NCBI GenBank assembly: GCA_029532415.1 | Contig: JAQOTA010000020.1 | Span: forward strand, 992,001-1,056,000 | Origin: Marasmius tenuissimus | Taxonomy: Eukaryota > Basidiomycota > Agaricomycetes > Agaricales > Marasmiaceae | Length of the DNA stretch: 64,000 bases | Direction: 5' to 3' | Notes under the pieces: generated by a model | The model's input: the letters and a program-made list of their open reading frames with translations, nothing else | The model's database searches: none | Told to the model about the DNA's origin: nothing | Position numbers and translations under genes: made by a program | Shown here: positions 1 to 13,700 of the stretch, one piece after another | How the letters are laid out: each line of letters starts with the position of its first letter | Position numbering within the stretch: position 1 is the first letter of the stretch

Positions 1-540
1 CAGTCGAACGGGCGGGTGGTAGGTAAATAAAACACTGACGATTGGGATTGGTGCTATCCGAATCAACACAGACCGAAAGCCCTGGATAGGTGGAGCAGTT
101 GTTGGTGTCACCGACGTTAGGGTTGTTCTCAACGAATTTCGACAAGCTGATTCCGTGGCTTTGCGCGATTGAGAAGCACCTATTAATCTCAGATTAGCGA
201 GTGTCCAGTCGAAAAAGGGGACATAGGCCTACGTATCGCCCGTCTTGACGGTGTATGCCGGCTGGCAATCATAGGTCGAGTCCTTGAGACAGATATTTTG
301 CCCCGGAGTGAGGAACATGCAAGCGTTGTCTCCGTTGAGGCGTGGGATCTAGAGTCAAAACTTTCTCAGCGTGTCGGAAGAGTCTGACTTCTTGGAGGAC
401 CATACCTGATAGCTAGAGACTCCGTTGGCGACGGCAATCGCATCACACCCATCTCCAGACTTCACAGTGTACGACTGTGTGCAGATTGCCGTGGAGTAGG
501 CAGCAAGCGACAAAGCAGTGAGCAAAACTCGTGGGAACAT
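1..540 (-). CDS. Secreted LysM-domain protein, copy A (3' end beyond window)
   Basis: Likely extracellular chitin- or glycan-binding protein. The ATG lies at 540 (MFPRVLLTALSLAAYS signal peptide), followed by the first LysM core (YTVKSGDGCDAIAVANGV). Exons 540-406, 348-233 and 179-40 are joined by GT-AG introns at the same phases as the complete copy at 3580-4461. The donor after base 40 leads to a last exon outside the window, so the third and fourth LysM domains are not visible. Exon 2 encodes the ICLKDSTYDCQP motif and exon 3 ends in the second LysM (YPGLSVC). It is the first of three tandem units. LysM proteins of this type are either effectors hiding chitin from hosts or binders of the fungus's own wall; the sequence does not decide between these. 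Start choice rests on the signal peptide and on identity to copies B and D. Confidence 0.85.
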
Positions 541-549
541 GGTCGTAGA

Positions 550-2000
550 AGTGAAGATTGGAGGCTGAGAGAGGGGAGAGCGATTGATTGTCCTTCGTAG
601 GGAGTAAACCTTGAACGGGGGATGTTTTTTTACCTACACAAAGCCAGTTCTTATAGCAAAGACCAGGAATAGAATCTCGAACCAGTCAGAACGCCCGGTT
701 TCCTCTCGACGCGCTAATCTGTCAAACCGTTGGGCAACTCTATTGATATGCAGTTAAAATTCAATACTCTGACTCGATTTCCCACATGTATATCTCCCTG
801 TTCCGTACCGCAACAAAGGGACTTAGTAATTTCAAGGTCAAAGCAACAAGCATTGTCAGGACTCACAACGGATTTGCAGAAGCCGGCTCATCAACTCATG
901 AACCCTCGAGTGGCTCCTCGGGCACTTCCGCAGGTTGAAGAAGAGAAGAGCCCCGCATCGGATCCTTTACTTGAGTATATGACTCTGGCGAAGGAGACTC
1001 AAACCATCAGATTGCCATGAATAGAATGTCACTGTACTATATAAAGAATTCTTACCGACATGTCTAGCAAGTTGGCGCCCGATACTTAGCTTGTATATTC
1101 CATCCAAAATGGGTCGTCGGCGTTCTATAACCCTCCCAAATACTGCGAACTCATCCCGAACCTTTGACTGCAAACCAGGCCTCAGGAGTACGCCCACTTT
1201 GAAGCTGTGGAAGAAGGAAGGCCTTGAGATGATAAGTATCTCATCAAAAACATATTCATGCACTCAACGTTATTGTTACCCGTGTGCGACCGCCCAAGCG
1301 ACCTGTGAATTTGATCCCTGGGTCTGAAGCTCGTGTGGCCGTGGTCTGGCCTCTCATCCGTGGGAACTCGGGATTCGAGAGGTACGACGCCTCCGATATC
1401 TTCCAGGAGCCGGAGAAAGGAAATACTCCGAAGCGACATAGAAACCAGTCCGAATGCACCAGGTGCACGCTGATTGCTTTCCGCAGCTTTGCGCCCATAC
1501 ACTAAGGTGCATGCCAAAGTCTCTCCGTAACGATCTGTATCATAATTGAATCAGCATCAACTGTAGAACTGTACGCGTGGTTGGGAACACACGTTCCCAT
1601 GCCCGTCCTCGCCTGGCAGGAGCATCCACGCAAAAAGGAGTCATCGTCTTCGACTACATACCCAAACACATTTCACCGCGATACTTATCAATCCCGTTCA
1701 GCACAACCATTACCTGCTCTCTCCGGATACGAGGCAGTTGTGCTTCGGTGCCGGTGGTCTACTGATGTGCAAGAGGAAAACAAGTGATGGCCATTGGCCT
1801 GATCAATGACTCGGGTGCACAAAAGGGTTGAGGCCAATGCGTGGTCTGTCCGTCGACTCCAAGCACCACAGTTCCTGGCTTGAAAAGAGTCGCGGTAGAT
1901 GACGAAGACGAATCTTGTGCCGACCTGCGTCGTAAGTAGGACAAACAAGCATCCATTGACATAATGATGCCTCGAAAATGGTGTATTATGTGGTACCCAG
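550..2000. repeat. Upstream arm of LysM duplication unit A
   Basis: The DNA upstream of copy A is recognisably repeated upstream of copy B (about 4470-5990) and, in shorter form, upstream of copy C (about 6890-7400). Landmarks are the stretch around 700-780 (matching 4640-4710), the GACCGCCCAAG stretch near 1287 (matching 5134 and, as GCAACCGCCCGAACG, 6899), and GGTGCCGGTGGTCTACT near 1748 (matching 5597 and 7335). Short open frames here are not conserved between units, so I call no gene. Confidence 0.75.
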
Positions 2001-3560
2001 AAAGGTGTATTGTATGAGTATTGAGGTGGTCACTGACCTCAACAGATCAGAGGTTGAGTAGTCATTGGTGAAAGTCAATTACCGCGTCATCGCCAGCGTC
2101 CCCTGGGGTTAGGTTTTCCCGGCGCTTGCGCCGAAAACGGAAGCGCTGGTGAACTGGCTCACGCTCCAAAAGACTCGTGCTGCTCTTGACTCTGAACTAC
2201 CACCATCAATTTCCAACGGCCGGCCTAGCAAGATAACATTGTATCGAACACTGGGTCTCATATAAAACTGGCAAATAGACCAAAGGACACGATTGAAGAT
2301 TGAAACGGAGATGCTAAGATGGAACTCACACTGGAAGCTGAGGTGCGCTCAACGCCAGTCATTTCATCCAACTTAGTTATACTGACCGCTTTTGTTGGTT
2401 CTAAACAAAGTAATTGGAGGTCAAAAGATTGGAACCGGTGCGAACCGTAAGCACAAGAGCTGACTGAGATGAAACAACGGTATTTCGATCCAACTCAAGG
2501 TCTGACTCAGTGTTCAATATTCAACCCGCCAACGCAAAGAGACGATACATCATGCTCACCGGCCATGGCCTTGAATCAGAAGAGGATCTGTGACGTATTG
2601 CTCGTCATCAACGCCATGACTTCCGGACGCTGGCTGCTTCCACGTTCACCACACGGACCACCTCGCCAGGTATACAAACTGGACGTGCTCGAATGTTCTG
2701 CCCTTTCTTCCTCCTACCACCACCACTTCCTCCTCCTCCTCCTCCTTTCCAAGCACCATTTCCTCCGCCAGTTTTTCGCTATTACCCCTCATCCCTCCAC
2801 CGTCCTCTCCATCGTTCTATATTGTGAACCCGTGGTCTTTGGTTCAGAGTAGTCAACTCTTTTGTTACATCGCAATTCTCAATGTCGTCCTCAACAACCG
2901 CCCTTATTTTCACTAGCCACCGAGTATCTGAATCGGGCATTCAGATGATACGCCGCGGTAATGTATCACTGATCTGTGGCTCCTCTTGCCGGCGGCCACT
3001 CTTGGGCTACATGCTACACATATGCGCTTATGCGGATTCCAAAGGTACCAATAAATGCTCTTGTTCTTCGTGTCAAGCCGCCGATTGATGGGGTTTGCTT
3101 CTGTGAGCATTGATCAATGCCTATCGCCAAAACGACACCTAGGTCATATCTATAGTTTGTCCTAGGTACACCGTCTCTTTCTCATGGCGTACACCTACGC
3201 TAACCTTGATATCACATCACCGCTCGAAGTGAGACAGAGGATGGGGCTGCAAAAAACGGAATCACGCACGCTACAAGGACAATGCTGTCTGCTTCATACC
3301 GTCTATGCTTACTTCCTCTTTTAATTCGTTCTCGTTTCAGCTCGTATACCAATTGCTCGCATCTCATTGCATGTTATTATTTACTATCTATCATGTTTGA
3401 AAGGTGCGAAGGAGGATAGCTGTTCAACAAAGATGAGGCTTTTTGTCGGATGAAACTACGGCGGACTTCAAGTGGATACCAACTTAGATACACATCCAAT
3501 AACCCTTATGAAGAACCAGGAACTCATACATATTTTAGTCAGTCAATCTACAGCTTTACA
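2000..3560. other. Intergenic between LysM units A and B
   Basis: No gene is supported. A pyrimidine- and CCT-rich stretch at about 2695-2790 and a short ATG frame at 2882 could be promoter or gene debris. A short inverted repeat (CGGCGC-TT-GCGCCG) lies at about 2127-2140. Nothing here matches the other duplication units clearly. Confidence 0.4.
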
Positions 3561-3579
3561 ATTCTCCAAGTGTTCCCCT

Positions 3580-4461
3580 TTACTTAGAAGCAACGCAAAG
3601 AGGCTCTCCTGGATAGATATTACCACACGTAGCATCGATGTTCGGATTCAACTCCCGCAATCGTGGGAAGTCAATCCCTTTCGAAGCAGCAATGTTCGCG
3701 CATCCGCCTTCATTGCCAGTAACCACGTAGATACTGGCACAGTTGTTGGTGGGGCCGTCGACGCATATCTGGGTGAACGCGATAAGCCCTGCGCATTTGT
3801 TGTCAGGGTTGAGCTTGTGAATGATATCTATCGAAATGTTTTCGCGGGTAGCAATCGCCTCGCAGGTATCTCCCGCCTCAATTCTGGTGGTCCTCGAGCA
3901 AGCTTTGAAAGTCGACATGGTTAGCATTTGAACGGGTACGTGGTGGGTAAATAAAATGCTGACGATTGGGGTTGGTGCTATCCGGATCGACACAGACCGA
4001 AAGTCCTGGATAGATGGAGCAGTTGTTGGTGTCACCGACATTAGGGTTATTCTCAATAAACTTCGACAAGCTGATTCCGTGGCTTTGCGCGATTGAGAAG
4101 CACCTATTGATCTCAGGTTAGCGAGTGCTCAGTCGAAAAAGGGGACAGGCCTACGTATCGCCCGCCTTGACAGTGTATGCCGGCTGGCAATCATAGGTCG
4201 AGTCCTTGAGACAGATGTTCTGTCCCGGAGTGAGGAACAGGCAAGCGTTGTCTCCGTTGAGTCGCGGGATCTATGGTCAGACATCCTCAGCGTGTCAGAA
4301 GAGCTCGACTTCTCGGAGGACCATACCTGATAACTGGAGACTCCGTTGGCGACGGCAATCGCATCACACCCATCTCCAGACTTCACAGTGTACAACTGTG
4401 TGCAGATTGCCGCAGAGTAGGCCGCAAGCGACAAAGCAGTGAGCAAAACTCGGGGGAACAT
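3580..4461 (-). CDS. Secreted LysM-domain protein, copy B (complete)
   Basis: Predicted 237-residue secreted protein with four LysM-like domains, likely binding chitin or related glycans outside the cell. Exons 4461-4327, 4270-4155, 4103-3964 and 3902-3580 give 714 coding bases in frame. Residues 1-19 form a signal peptide. LysM cores follow: CTQLYTVKSGDGCDAIAVA, CQPAYTVKAGD, CSRTTRIEAGDTCEAIA and the divergent CASIYVVTGNEGGCANIA ending CGNIYPGEPLCVASK. Paired cysteines bracket each domain, as in secreted fungal LysM proteins. A longer in-frame reading upstream of 4461 (to 4563) is rejected because it would bury the signal peptide. The gene lies in a tandem triplication with copies A and C. 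Role in virulence, symbiosis or self-wall protection is unknown. Confidence 0.9.
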
Positions 4462-4469
4462 GGCCGTAG

Positions 4470-5990
4470 AAGTGAAGATTGGAGGCTTAGAGAGGGGAGA
4501 GCGGCTGTTTGTCCTTCGTAGGGAGTAAACCTTGAACGAGGGATGGTTTTTTGACCTGCACAAAGTCAGTTCTTAAAGCAAAGACCAAGATAAGAATCTT
4601 GAACTTGAACAAGTCAGAGCGCTCGGTTTTCATCTCAGAGCGTTAATCTGTCAAAACCGTCGGGCCACTCTATTGATATGCAATTGAAATTCAATCCTCT
4701 GACTCGATTGCCCATATTTTTGTATCTCCCTGTTCTATACCGCAACAAAAGGACTTAGAACCAAAATTTTTAGGTCAAAGCAACGAGCGGCCTCATGACT
4801 ACACAAAGGACTCCCAGGAGGTACCTCGTCAACTCATGAACCTTCGAGCGGCTCCTCGAGGACTGGCACCTTGCCGATAGGGCAGATTCATAACATGCAG
4901 CCTATGAGCGCTTCTGGTAAGTTGGCATCCAATACTGAGCTTGTATTTTCCACTCAAATCAGCCACCGGGGTCCTATGACCGTCTCTTGAAAGCCTGCAA
5001 CCTCATCCCGAATCTATGACTATTGTATAACCAGGCTTCAGTAACGCGCCCACTTTGGAGCTGTGGAGGAAAGAAGGTCCTCAGGAGATGATAAGCATCA
5101 TCAAATTCATGTAACATTATTGCTATCCTTGTGCGACCGCCCAAGGAAACTTTGGTCCCTGGGCCTGAAGGTCGTGTGGCCGTGGTCTGGACTCCCATCG
5201 GTAGAAATCCGGGATTCGAGAGACACGGCGTCTCTGATTTCTATCAGGAGCCAGAGAACAGAACTACTCCCAAGTAGCACGACATAGTACAAATTGACCT
5301 GAACGAACCAGGGGCACGCTTATTGCTTCCCATAGTAATGCACCCATAAAAGGCGGTGTGTTCTTCTCGAGCTTCTCCGTGACGATCTGTATCACAATTG
5401 AATCAGAGCCAACCGCACCACTGTGCGCGCGGTTTGGAACACACATTCCCATGTCTGCCCTCGCCTGGCAAGAGCGTCTGCGCAAACAGGAGTCATCGTC
5501 TTCGACTACATACCCAAACACACTTCACCGCGATCTATATCAATCCCGTTCAGCGCGACCATTGACCGCGTTGTCCGGGTACAATGCGGTTGTGCGTCGG
5601 CGCCGGTGGTCTACTGATGCGTGATGGGAAAACAAATGATGGCCATTGGCCTGATCGATGACTCGGGTGTACAAAGGGATTGAGGGAAAGGTGTGGGCCG
5701 TTCATTCTCAGTTTCTGGGTCGAAAAAGATCGAGGAGTATCGGGTTGAAGGTCTTCTCGAGCGATGAGCCCTCTGGGTTGAATGAGATGAGTATGAAGGA
5801 GACTATGAGAGGAGCGAATCTTGTGTCGAATTGCATCGTGGGTATTGTAAATCAACGTCCTTTGACAGAGGGAGAAGAAGGGGAGTTCACGTGCTTCGAA
5901 AAGAGTGTCTTGCTTGGTACCCAGAAAGGTGTGCTGAGGTAGTTTCACGAGTGAAGAGATCAAACCTCCAAAATCACCAGTACATTCAGA
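4470..5990. repeat. Upstream arm of LysM duplication unit B
   Basis: Homologous to about 550-2000 along most of its length, with small indels. Frames such as 5550-6068 (minus) and 5658-5942 (plus) are not preserved in the other units and are not called as genes. Confidence 0.75.
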
Positions 5991-6161
5991 CCTCAAGGTA
6001 TGAACAAGGCATGAACGTTTGAAACTTTTGAAGCTGATGAACCGGGGGGGGCGAGCTGTTGATTTCAAAAAACGCTAGACATTGGATGACCCCAAACACT
6101 TGTACAATTTTTTGTCGGTCAACGTTAATTTACAACTCTCCGATTCTTCAAGTGTTCACCT

Positions 6162-6854
6162 TTACTTAGAAGCAATGCAAAGAGGCTCTCCTGGGTAGAT
6201 ATTACCACACGCAGCATCGATGTTGGGATTCAACTCCCGCAACCGAGGGAAGTCAATTCCGTGGTCAGCAGCAATATTCGCACATCCTCCCTCCTCGCCA
6301 GTGACCACGTAGATACTGGCACAGTTGTTGGCAGGACCATCAACGCAAATTTGGGCGAACGCTAGAAGGCCTGCGCATGTGTCATCAGGATTGAGTTCCT
6401 GGATGATAGAGATTGAGATATTATTGCGAGCAGCGATTGCCTCACAGGTATCTCCCGGCTGAATTTGAGTCTCCTTCGAGCAAACTTGGTAAATCATGAG
6501 GATTTGCAGTCGAACAGAATCATGGAAATCGAAGGAAACACTTACGATTAGGGCTTGTATCGTCCGGATCAACACAGACCGAAAGTCCCGGAAAGATGGT
6601 GCAGTTGGTGGCGTTACCGACATTAGGGTTGTCCTCAAGAAACTTCGGCAAGCTGATTCCGTGGCTTTGCGCGATGTCAAAGCACCTGTTGATTTCGGGT
6701 TAGCAATCGTTCAGTCGAGAAAGTGGAAATAAGCCTACGTATCGCCCGTCTTGGCAGTATAGACCGGCTGGCAATCGTAGGTCGAGTCCTTGAGACAAAT
6801 ACTTTGCCCCACCGTGAGGGACAGGCAAACATTGTCTCCATTAAGGTGTGGGAT
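6162..6854 (-). pseudogene. LysM-domain protein, copy C, lacking the signal-peptide exon
   Basis: Exons equivalent to 2, 3 and 4 of the intact copy B are present with conserved splice sites: 6854-6739, 6685-6546 and 6484-6162, each of identical length to B (116, 140 and 323 nt). They encode the end of LysM 1 through LysM 4, finishing CGNIYPGEPLCIASK. Exon 1 is missing. Just past the exon 2 acceptor the intron sequence matches A and B for about 30 nt, then jumps near 6880-6900 to sequence that in A lies near 1285 and in B near 5130, far upstream of the ATG. A single deletion of roughly 0.7-0.9 kb therefore removed exon 1 and the promoter. The remaining exons have no stops, so the loss is recent or the piece is reused from another start. 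I treat it as a 5'-truncated pseudogene. Confidence 0.8.
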
Positions 6855-6892
6855 CTAGAGTCAAGACATCCTCAGCGCCTCCTTATTCTTCT

Positions 6893-7700
6893 TCATGTGC
6901 AACCGCCCGAACGTATTTCGAGTCCTGGACCTGGCCATGATGTGGGTTTCATCATTCGTATTTGGGATGTGAGAAACACTATGGCTCGAATCTGTTCCGA
7001 GAGCTGAAGAAGAGCAATGCTTATAAGAAAGAGATAGCACTGAAAACAGTTCGAACGCACTAGGATGCTTGTTGCTATTGCTTCCCCGTATTTCTGCACC
7101 CAAAGTAGGTCCATTATTTTGAGCTCTGTAACGTTCTGGATCACAACATCCGTGATCAACTACAATAACTTCGTTCGCGCGATCTGCTACGCATATTCTC
7201 ATGCCCATTCTCTCCCGACAGGGGCATTCACGCAACGAGGTATCATCATCATCATCGAGTCGTCAAATCCATAGTTTGCCATCCAATGTGACTGTTGACC
7301 GTTCTGTCCAGGTACCATCGAATTGGGTGTCGGTGCCGGTGGTCTACTCAACGCGGTGGGAGGACGAATAATGATCATCGGTGAGAATATGCCGTGGGCC
7401 AAATTAGACTTCAAGCACCCCAGTTCCTAGCTCTAAAGGGCCAGTGGCTTTTGCTTCGAGAGGCCGGTTCGAGCAGTGGAATGTCTGGGTCGTGTAAGAT
7501 AACGAAGAGTATCAAAGGACTCACATTTGGGACAACATATTCTGACTCGGTCTACTCGTGAATTGTACAGAAGTCCATGCTTCGAGAAAAGGATGTTGCG
7601 TGGAATTCGGAAAATTGTGCTGAGTTGACCTCAAGGCCGAAGAGATTGGGCGAAAATAGTGGTTACGTTCAGGTCCAAACTCCAGGCCCCAGGGTCTGAA
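6893..7700. repeat. Upstream arm of LysM duplication unit C (deleted form)
   Basis: Starts at the deletion junction and matches the distal parts of the upstream arms of A and B, for example 7190-7260 against 1590-1650 and 7318-7340 against 1745-1765. More diverged than A against B. No gene is supported. Confidence 0.6.
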
Positions 7701-10700
7701 CCTTGAACTTGTGCGGGTTCTGACGCTGATGAATCAATTGGAGGAGCAAGCACAATTAAGCGCCATTCGATGACTGGTTGAAGAATGTGACATTCGGTGA
7801 GTAGCCTCTTTGCCGAGCTTCAGAACGGTCGTTGGGTTCATGGGGGTAGGAAGGCTGGGGTTAGGGCGAGTGAAAACCGCTTGGTACCTCAGCCACGTGG
7901 GTCTCACGTTTCTGCTCCCACGCCGAAGACGCTTAGTGGCTTGGGGTTCCCCCAAGTTCGATACACGGAGCGTCCTGTACTTAATGAGTAAGAGTACTGG
8001 TATGATTATAGTATGTATGCCTTTCTGCCTTCAATCACAATGAAACTGTCGATTTGAGTAGTGAGTAGGCCCAATTCACGCCGCGAGTCGCGACTTCAAC
8101 CAGTTTCGAAATGCGGCCAGAGTCCAAAAGATTGTCAACGGTGAGGATACGCATATGAGGTTACGAAATACTATCTACCACGTTGTTTTACTCTTTATCG
8201 GTAGGGAGTTGTCTGGAACATAGCGACACGACGGACCTGGAACTATAGCGAACCAGCATCTCAACGAATTAGGGGAGATGTGCTTTTTCAAAAGTGCGTA
8301 TTGATCAAGTGGCCCTGCTAGGCAGCGCACAAGATTTCAGTCCTTCGAATCTAAGATGGATGACAAATGAGGCATCTAGAATGCATCAAGAATGGGAGAA
8401 GGGACCAAAGAAATGCATGGAAGTCGTTATCGGAGGGAGATTCCTTCTACCCTTCATAGTGACGCACTTCTTCCAATTTTCAACCTCATAATATGCATTC
8501 AGAGATCAGTCCCACATCGCACCCCCATTATCCGCGTATTGGGATTGACTAGACAGGGGCTTCTCTCAGGTTCCCATTGTTCGAATGCTGACCGACATTC
8601 CTACACATACCGTACCCTGCGCCTTTCGCCAGCAAGTCAAGCGCCTGCAATCGAAAGCAAGTAGACCTCTCATTGGATGACGTCGCGCGCAATGAACTCA
8701 GACGCCGGGAGTATTCAAGGACTTGACGTTCGCGTTTTCCGTGGGTTATTGCGGGAGTGAGCAACGCCAACACATACTAAAATACAGGGACCAGTCTGTA
8801 TGTCGTGAAAGAGCCAAAGATAACGCAGGGGCACTAGTACTTAGCGCAAGTTAGAGTGCCCAGAGCGTAACTGGTAATTATAACTTCGAGTCCGAGAACG
8901 TTGTCATCATAGGCGCCGACTGGAGACGCGGAAGTACCGCGGGCTACTGGAGTTCAGCCAATTGAGGTCGTTTGTATGATACAAGTTATCTGGCTCAAGG
9001 GATCACATACGAGAGGAATCACCAAACCCAAAATTCACCGTCAAAACTGTTTCGTCCCTGTTCCTCTTTGAGTCACGAACGGAGGACTAACGGTTAATTA
9101 GATTAATGAGGACCGAGATTGGTAAGTATGTAACCACGTAGGCAAACCGAAGATGCTTTCTCGGGAAATCACCACAAAGACTGGAGTGAGCCACAGCCAC
9201 ATTGACTTTAATTCGGTACAAATTCCGCTCAGCGACAGGTCGCACCGGGACTTTTTACTACCCGACCTCTCATACTAGGAGGTACGACGGGAAACACCCC
9301 GGGAAAATTTGGATATGGCGTGAATCTGGTTCGCAGTTCGCTTTCTGATCTTCCGTGGTGAAAGAATGATGAGGTTCACAGATGAGGAAGATAGGGTTTG
9401 TAGATACACGCCCACCTTCCCTGCATAGTAAACCGTAGTTGTCGGGGACCAATAGATTATTATCATGGACAGCCCGATATGTGTGTAAGGCTGTACTGCG
9501 TACACATATCGCCCGAATCTATTGTGAGCGGAGGAAATAAGGCGGAGAATAGAAGGAAGCAAAGGTTCTCGCGAAGCTGAGCCTGATGGGCTGGGGAGGT
9601 AGTAGCCCTGCCTACTACGTTCTGGGGTGCTTGTGATATGTGTGCAAAGCCGGAGAAAGCTCAATATGTATGAGTGAATTCTTCCTTACAACTTCCTGCC
9701 TGGACTCCGAAGCTGAGATCTTACGATAGTGGTGGGAAGATCTCCCGTATTGCGTTATTGATGCGACAGATTGATTGTTCAGCGTGCTCTGATCCTTCAT
9801 CCATAGAATGACAGATGTATGGTAGGCGAACCTGAGCGAGATCAATACACCCGACTCACCCTCGATCATAAGCGTAGGGGGGCTTCCATCGACCAACTTC
9901 GGAGTTCACATCGGAAAGAAATCAACACCGACGCCGCGCATGTTCGGTAGAAAACGAGGGGGACCTAGTCTCATTACCATCTCACTACTGTCATGAAAAA
10001 AGCGGATAGTCCCCTTCACGGGATAACGGCGAGAAGTAGCTAGAGAGGTGATTAAAACGGGTGCCGTTCCCCTAACTATGTATGGCTTGTTCTCGATCAT
10101 TCCCTGTATGACGCACTGCGTCAGCCGATGATCCCGGGAAAGAGTACTGAAGCAGGCGGAGAGTTACTCTCGCTGGACTCTGGCGCTGCAGCGTTTTGGC
10201 TTAGTGTATCTGGAAGCACAACGAGCGTCCTAGGAAAGCTTATACGAGGGAAAAGAAATGGCACTCCCGAGTTCGGGACTAATCCTTCATGTATGTGAGC
10301 TTTCAAGCTCGGGGGCAGTGACGGATGACTACCGCATAATACTCAGCTCTGAGATCTTACAAGTACTATGGTACTCTCGAAATCAGTGACTGAAGAAGAG
10401 CACGGCGTCCCTTGCTTCTACACGTCCCTGAGGCCAGCGATACAAATTACTTTGTCTCTTGATAAGAGTCATATCAGTGATTCCAGTCGAAGGGGGAAGA
10501 GAGTGGAATGTTATAGGGTGGAATGGAAGATGGAAGAACTTACTGGGACGAGAACTCGGCGAGGTTTAGAACCACGATATGTACATTCATAGTGTACTGA
10601 CGCCATTTGTGACTCAGGAACTTCAGGTGAAGTGGATGTCTTGAGGCCTTGTACGCAGGAGCGTTGGACATTGGGGAAGAGACTAGTGCGTACGCGTTGG

Positions 10701-13700
10701 ACCCACTTGTGCCTATAAAATACTCGATCGTCTCGGTCGAGAAAGAAAAAACCGGTTCCTGGATCTGCGCGAATCTCCATCACAAGTGGAGCTCCACTTT
10801 CAGGCACTCTGTTCCTCCGACTTTCATTATACCAGGTACCGGGACCAGGCTGCGGCTGTGAATTTGTGGGGTAGGATTAGTTGACGGATAATGAAGAGAA
10901 TTCGACAACGGAGGGATGAGTAGGATTGGTAGGATTCAGACTGGTAAGTTGTGCTGAGCGGGCTACCCTGAGTCTCAATCCGCGTGAGAAGTTTACTGCT
11001 GAGATAGGTGTGTCAGGCCTATGATAATGCCGCAGAGCAGGGTACACGCCGTACACGGCACGACTGACACGATCAATACCTCCTCTCGGACTAGAAGCCC
11101 TACCCAGCCTTCAAAACAGTCAGAACATGGGAAGTAGTACGGACCAACACTTACTCGCGATGCCCCTTGTTTTCGATCATGCTGTGCTTGTCAGGCACAT
11201 TTGATTGACTTGTTCGTCGGACATTGCGGCTATAAGCAAAAGACGCTTTGCACTGTCTTGTAGTGGAGGCTGTTCTTCCGACTCCCGAGAGCACTGGAAT
11301 CTTAAGAAGTGTCGCAGGGAAGTTGAGGTTTGTCGATACGACTCTGCCCGAGTCTGAACTCTGCGCTCCGATCGGTATCCGGAGGGTCCTGGGAGGTCTA
11401 GCCTGGGCCAGCGGACTGGGAGGGTGCACATGGGAAAGAGATCCCTATCACAACGCTATCATGTTGTTCCTCAGGTGTGTAGATTCTTGTTTTCCGAGTG
11501 AGTACTAATAACACACCCGGTGTTTGTTTGCCTGACCTTTCTTATCCGTTGAGGCTGAGAAAGCCACCATGACAGGAGGGTACAAGTATCTTGGTGAGAA
11601 CCATATGGTGAAAAGAGGCTAGACGTGAGTAAACCGTAAGGTCATTGTACACAACGTAAAGAATGTGCCTTCGAGAATTCTGACATATCACCTCGAGGTG
11701 ATGGATGTAGGAAATACAAACGGTATTTCTCCCTGAAAGTGATCGTAAGTGGCGGTCATTACTATAGCCCTTCCTGTCGAACGATAAGTCGTGGCTCACA
11801 GTCACTTAATTGATTGTTTACCATTGCTGGAACAAATTCACACGCTGACGGTCCGAAGTAGAGGGTCCAAAGGCTTTGACTTTGAACGAAATCTCGAGCA
11901 ACATGCGTAGTGGAACAGGCCGACATTTTGCGGCCCATGCGTCTTTTTGCTCGGCCAATTTACTCAAGTTCATCGTTAGCAGAAGTGACGTGATAAATGA
12001 ATTGCAATAATTAAAAGCAACGCTTACCCTGTAGTCGGAGTGGCGGAACGAACCTCAGAATGACCATCGACCAATGACCATGAAGCACATAAAACCTACA
12101 AGCAGTTATGAGTAGATGGTCAATTCCGAACTTGAAGGGGAGTGTCTGTTGTTGAGAAGATGAATTATGCCCGGCTTTCTCTGGAATTTTGTTTGACAGT
12201 GAATGGGTATTGGGCGCCTGGACTCCCAGACTAAAATCTGATCCTGACTGGTGGAAGAAGAAAGAAAGATTCAGGATGTTGCGTGTGGTACGTACCGCTT
12301 TTCATGACGAGAAACTGCTTATCTTCGCCGGGCCACCTTCCCATCAGCGTTTGTGCAAGCGCCGACCGAATATTGAACTTTGGATGTCCCTGGTTATTTT
12401 TGCGCAAAGGTTTTGAAGGGTAGCGTGGATCCTGGAGGCACCCAGAACATCCGCGTCGGGATATACTCATTCTGACGACAATTCTCGATGTCAGAGAAAC
12501 CTAAAAACAGAACGCAGCTAACATTGATATCTGAACACACTGGCGCGGACCAAGTTGATCGTGGCACTGGTGAGAGGTTTTCCTAAACCCGTTGCTTCCG
12601 TCTCCGGAATCAATTGGTTCAGGAACGCCCGTATATCCGTGCCGAGCTTCTTGTACCGCAATGCGCATCGGTACATTGAGATTTTTGTTTTCTCAGTGTT
12701 CACCGTGGTCCGTGGTCAATCTCAATTTTTTGGGCCCGCATCTGTGCTATTAGTAGACTGTGATACTCACTTACGGCGCTCACTTGCCAAAGGTGGTGAT
12801 CGTTCCTGGTGAGAACAACGCGGACGGCCAGCGTGAGTGGAGATGAACGAGGAAGGGCGTTGTACTCTGTTTGTAAGAAGGGGCATTAAACCTTGCATAA
12901 ACCTATCTTGCAAATCCTTTGAGGTGTAAGTGCGATATATCGTATCGTACCTCAGTCAATTCACTGTGTGTAACACGCTGTTCTGGATCCTGGTCAAACG
13001 CAAGTCTTAAACACCCTCGGATGACCATGGGACTCGGAAGTTGCCTTAGACGAATCCGAGTCCGAAGTATTTCAAGTTCACTGGGACTGGAGCCCAGGTT
13101 GATTGTATTCTTCAGAGCTCAGAATCAGGGCGTACTTACTACTAGTTACGGCAACTAACTGGGGAGTTTTGATTGAACGACCTGACTGACAAGACATCTC
13201 GGGAGTCGTATTTCAAAATGACTGTCATCTTTTAGGTTCTGTTCTGTTTTTTATGAACGCACGTCCACTGACGAGATCAAAACGATGCTTACCTCCGTAG
13301 GTCTTTCTTGGCTTAGTGCTGATTCCGAAGACCTAAGGTTGAAAATGTGGTTTTGGGAGGCCCATTGTGACGTGCAGGAACAAGGATTGTGGAATGATGC
13401 TTTGGGTGATGTGGCTTGTCAATAAGCGGAGAATATGAGGAGGGATATTCTACACCGTACTCATTGTGGACTCTGGAGGGACGAATGAGCGAATACGAGT
13501 GTAGACGCGACATGTATTGTGCTTAAAGTCTACCCAAGATAAAGTGAGCCTTCCGACCACAGTGGGATCGACTATATTGTGCAATGTGTGAAGTGTACGT
13601 TAGAACCAAGAAAATCCGGCTCACGGGTGTCAATTCTAGGCTTTTAGTCTTTACATCCGCGCGCCCAGGAATCAGATTCTGTCTCCTGTCTTCTGTCAGT

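Noticed and set aside
5550..6068. 172-codon minus-strand frame upstream of LysM copy B
   Set aside because: Not conserved in the homologous arm of unit A and contains no recognisable domain.
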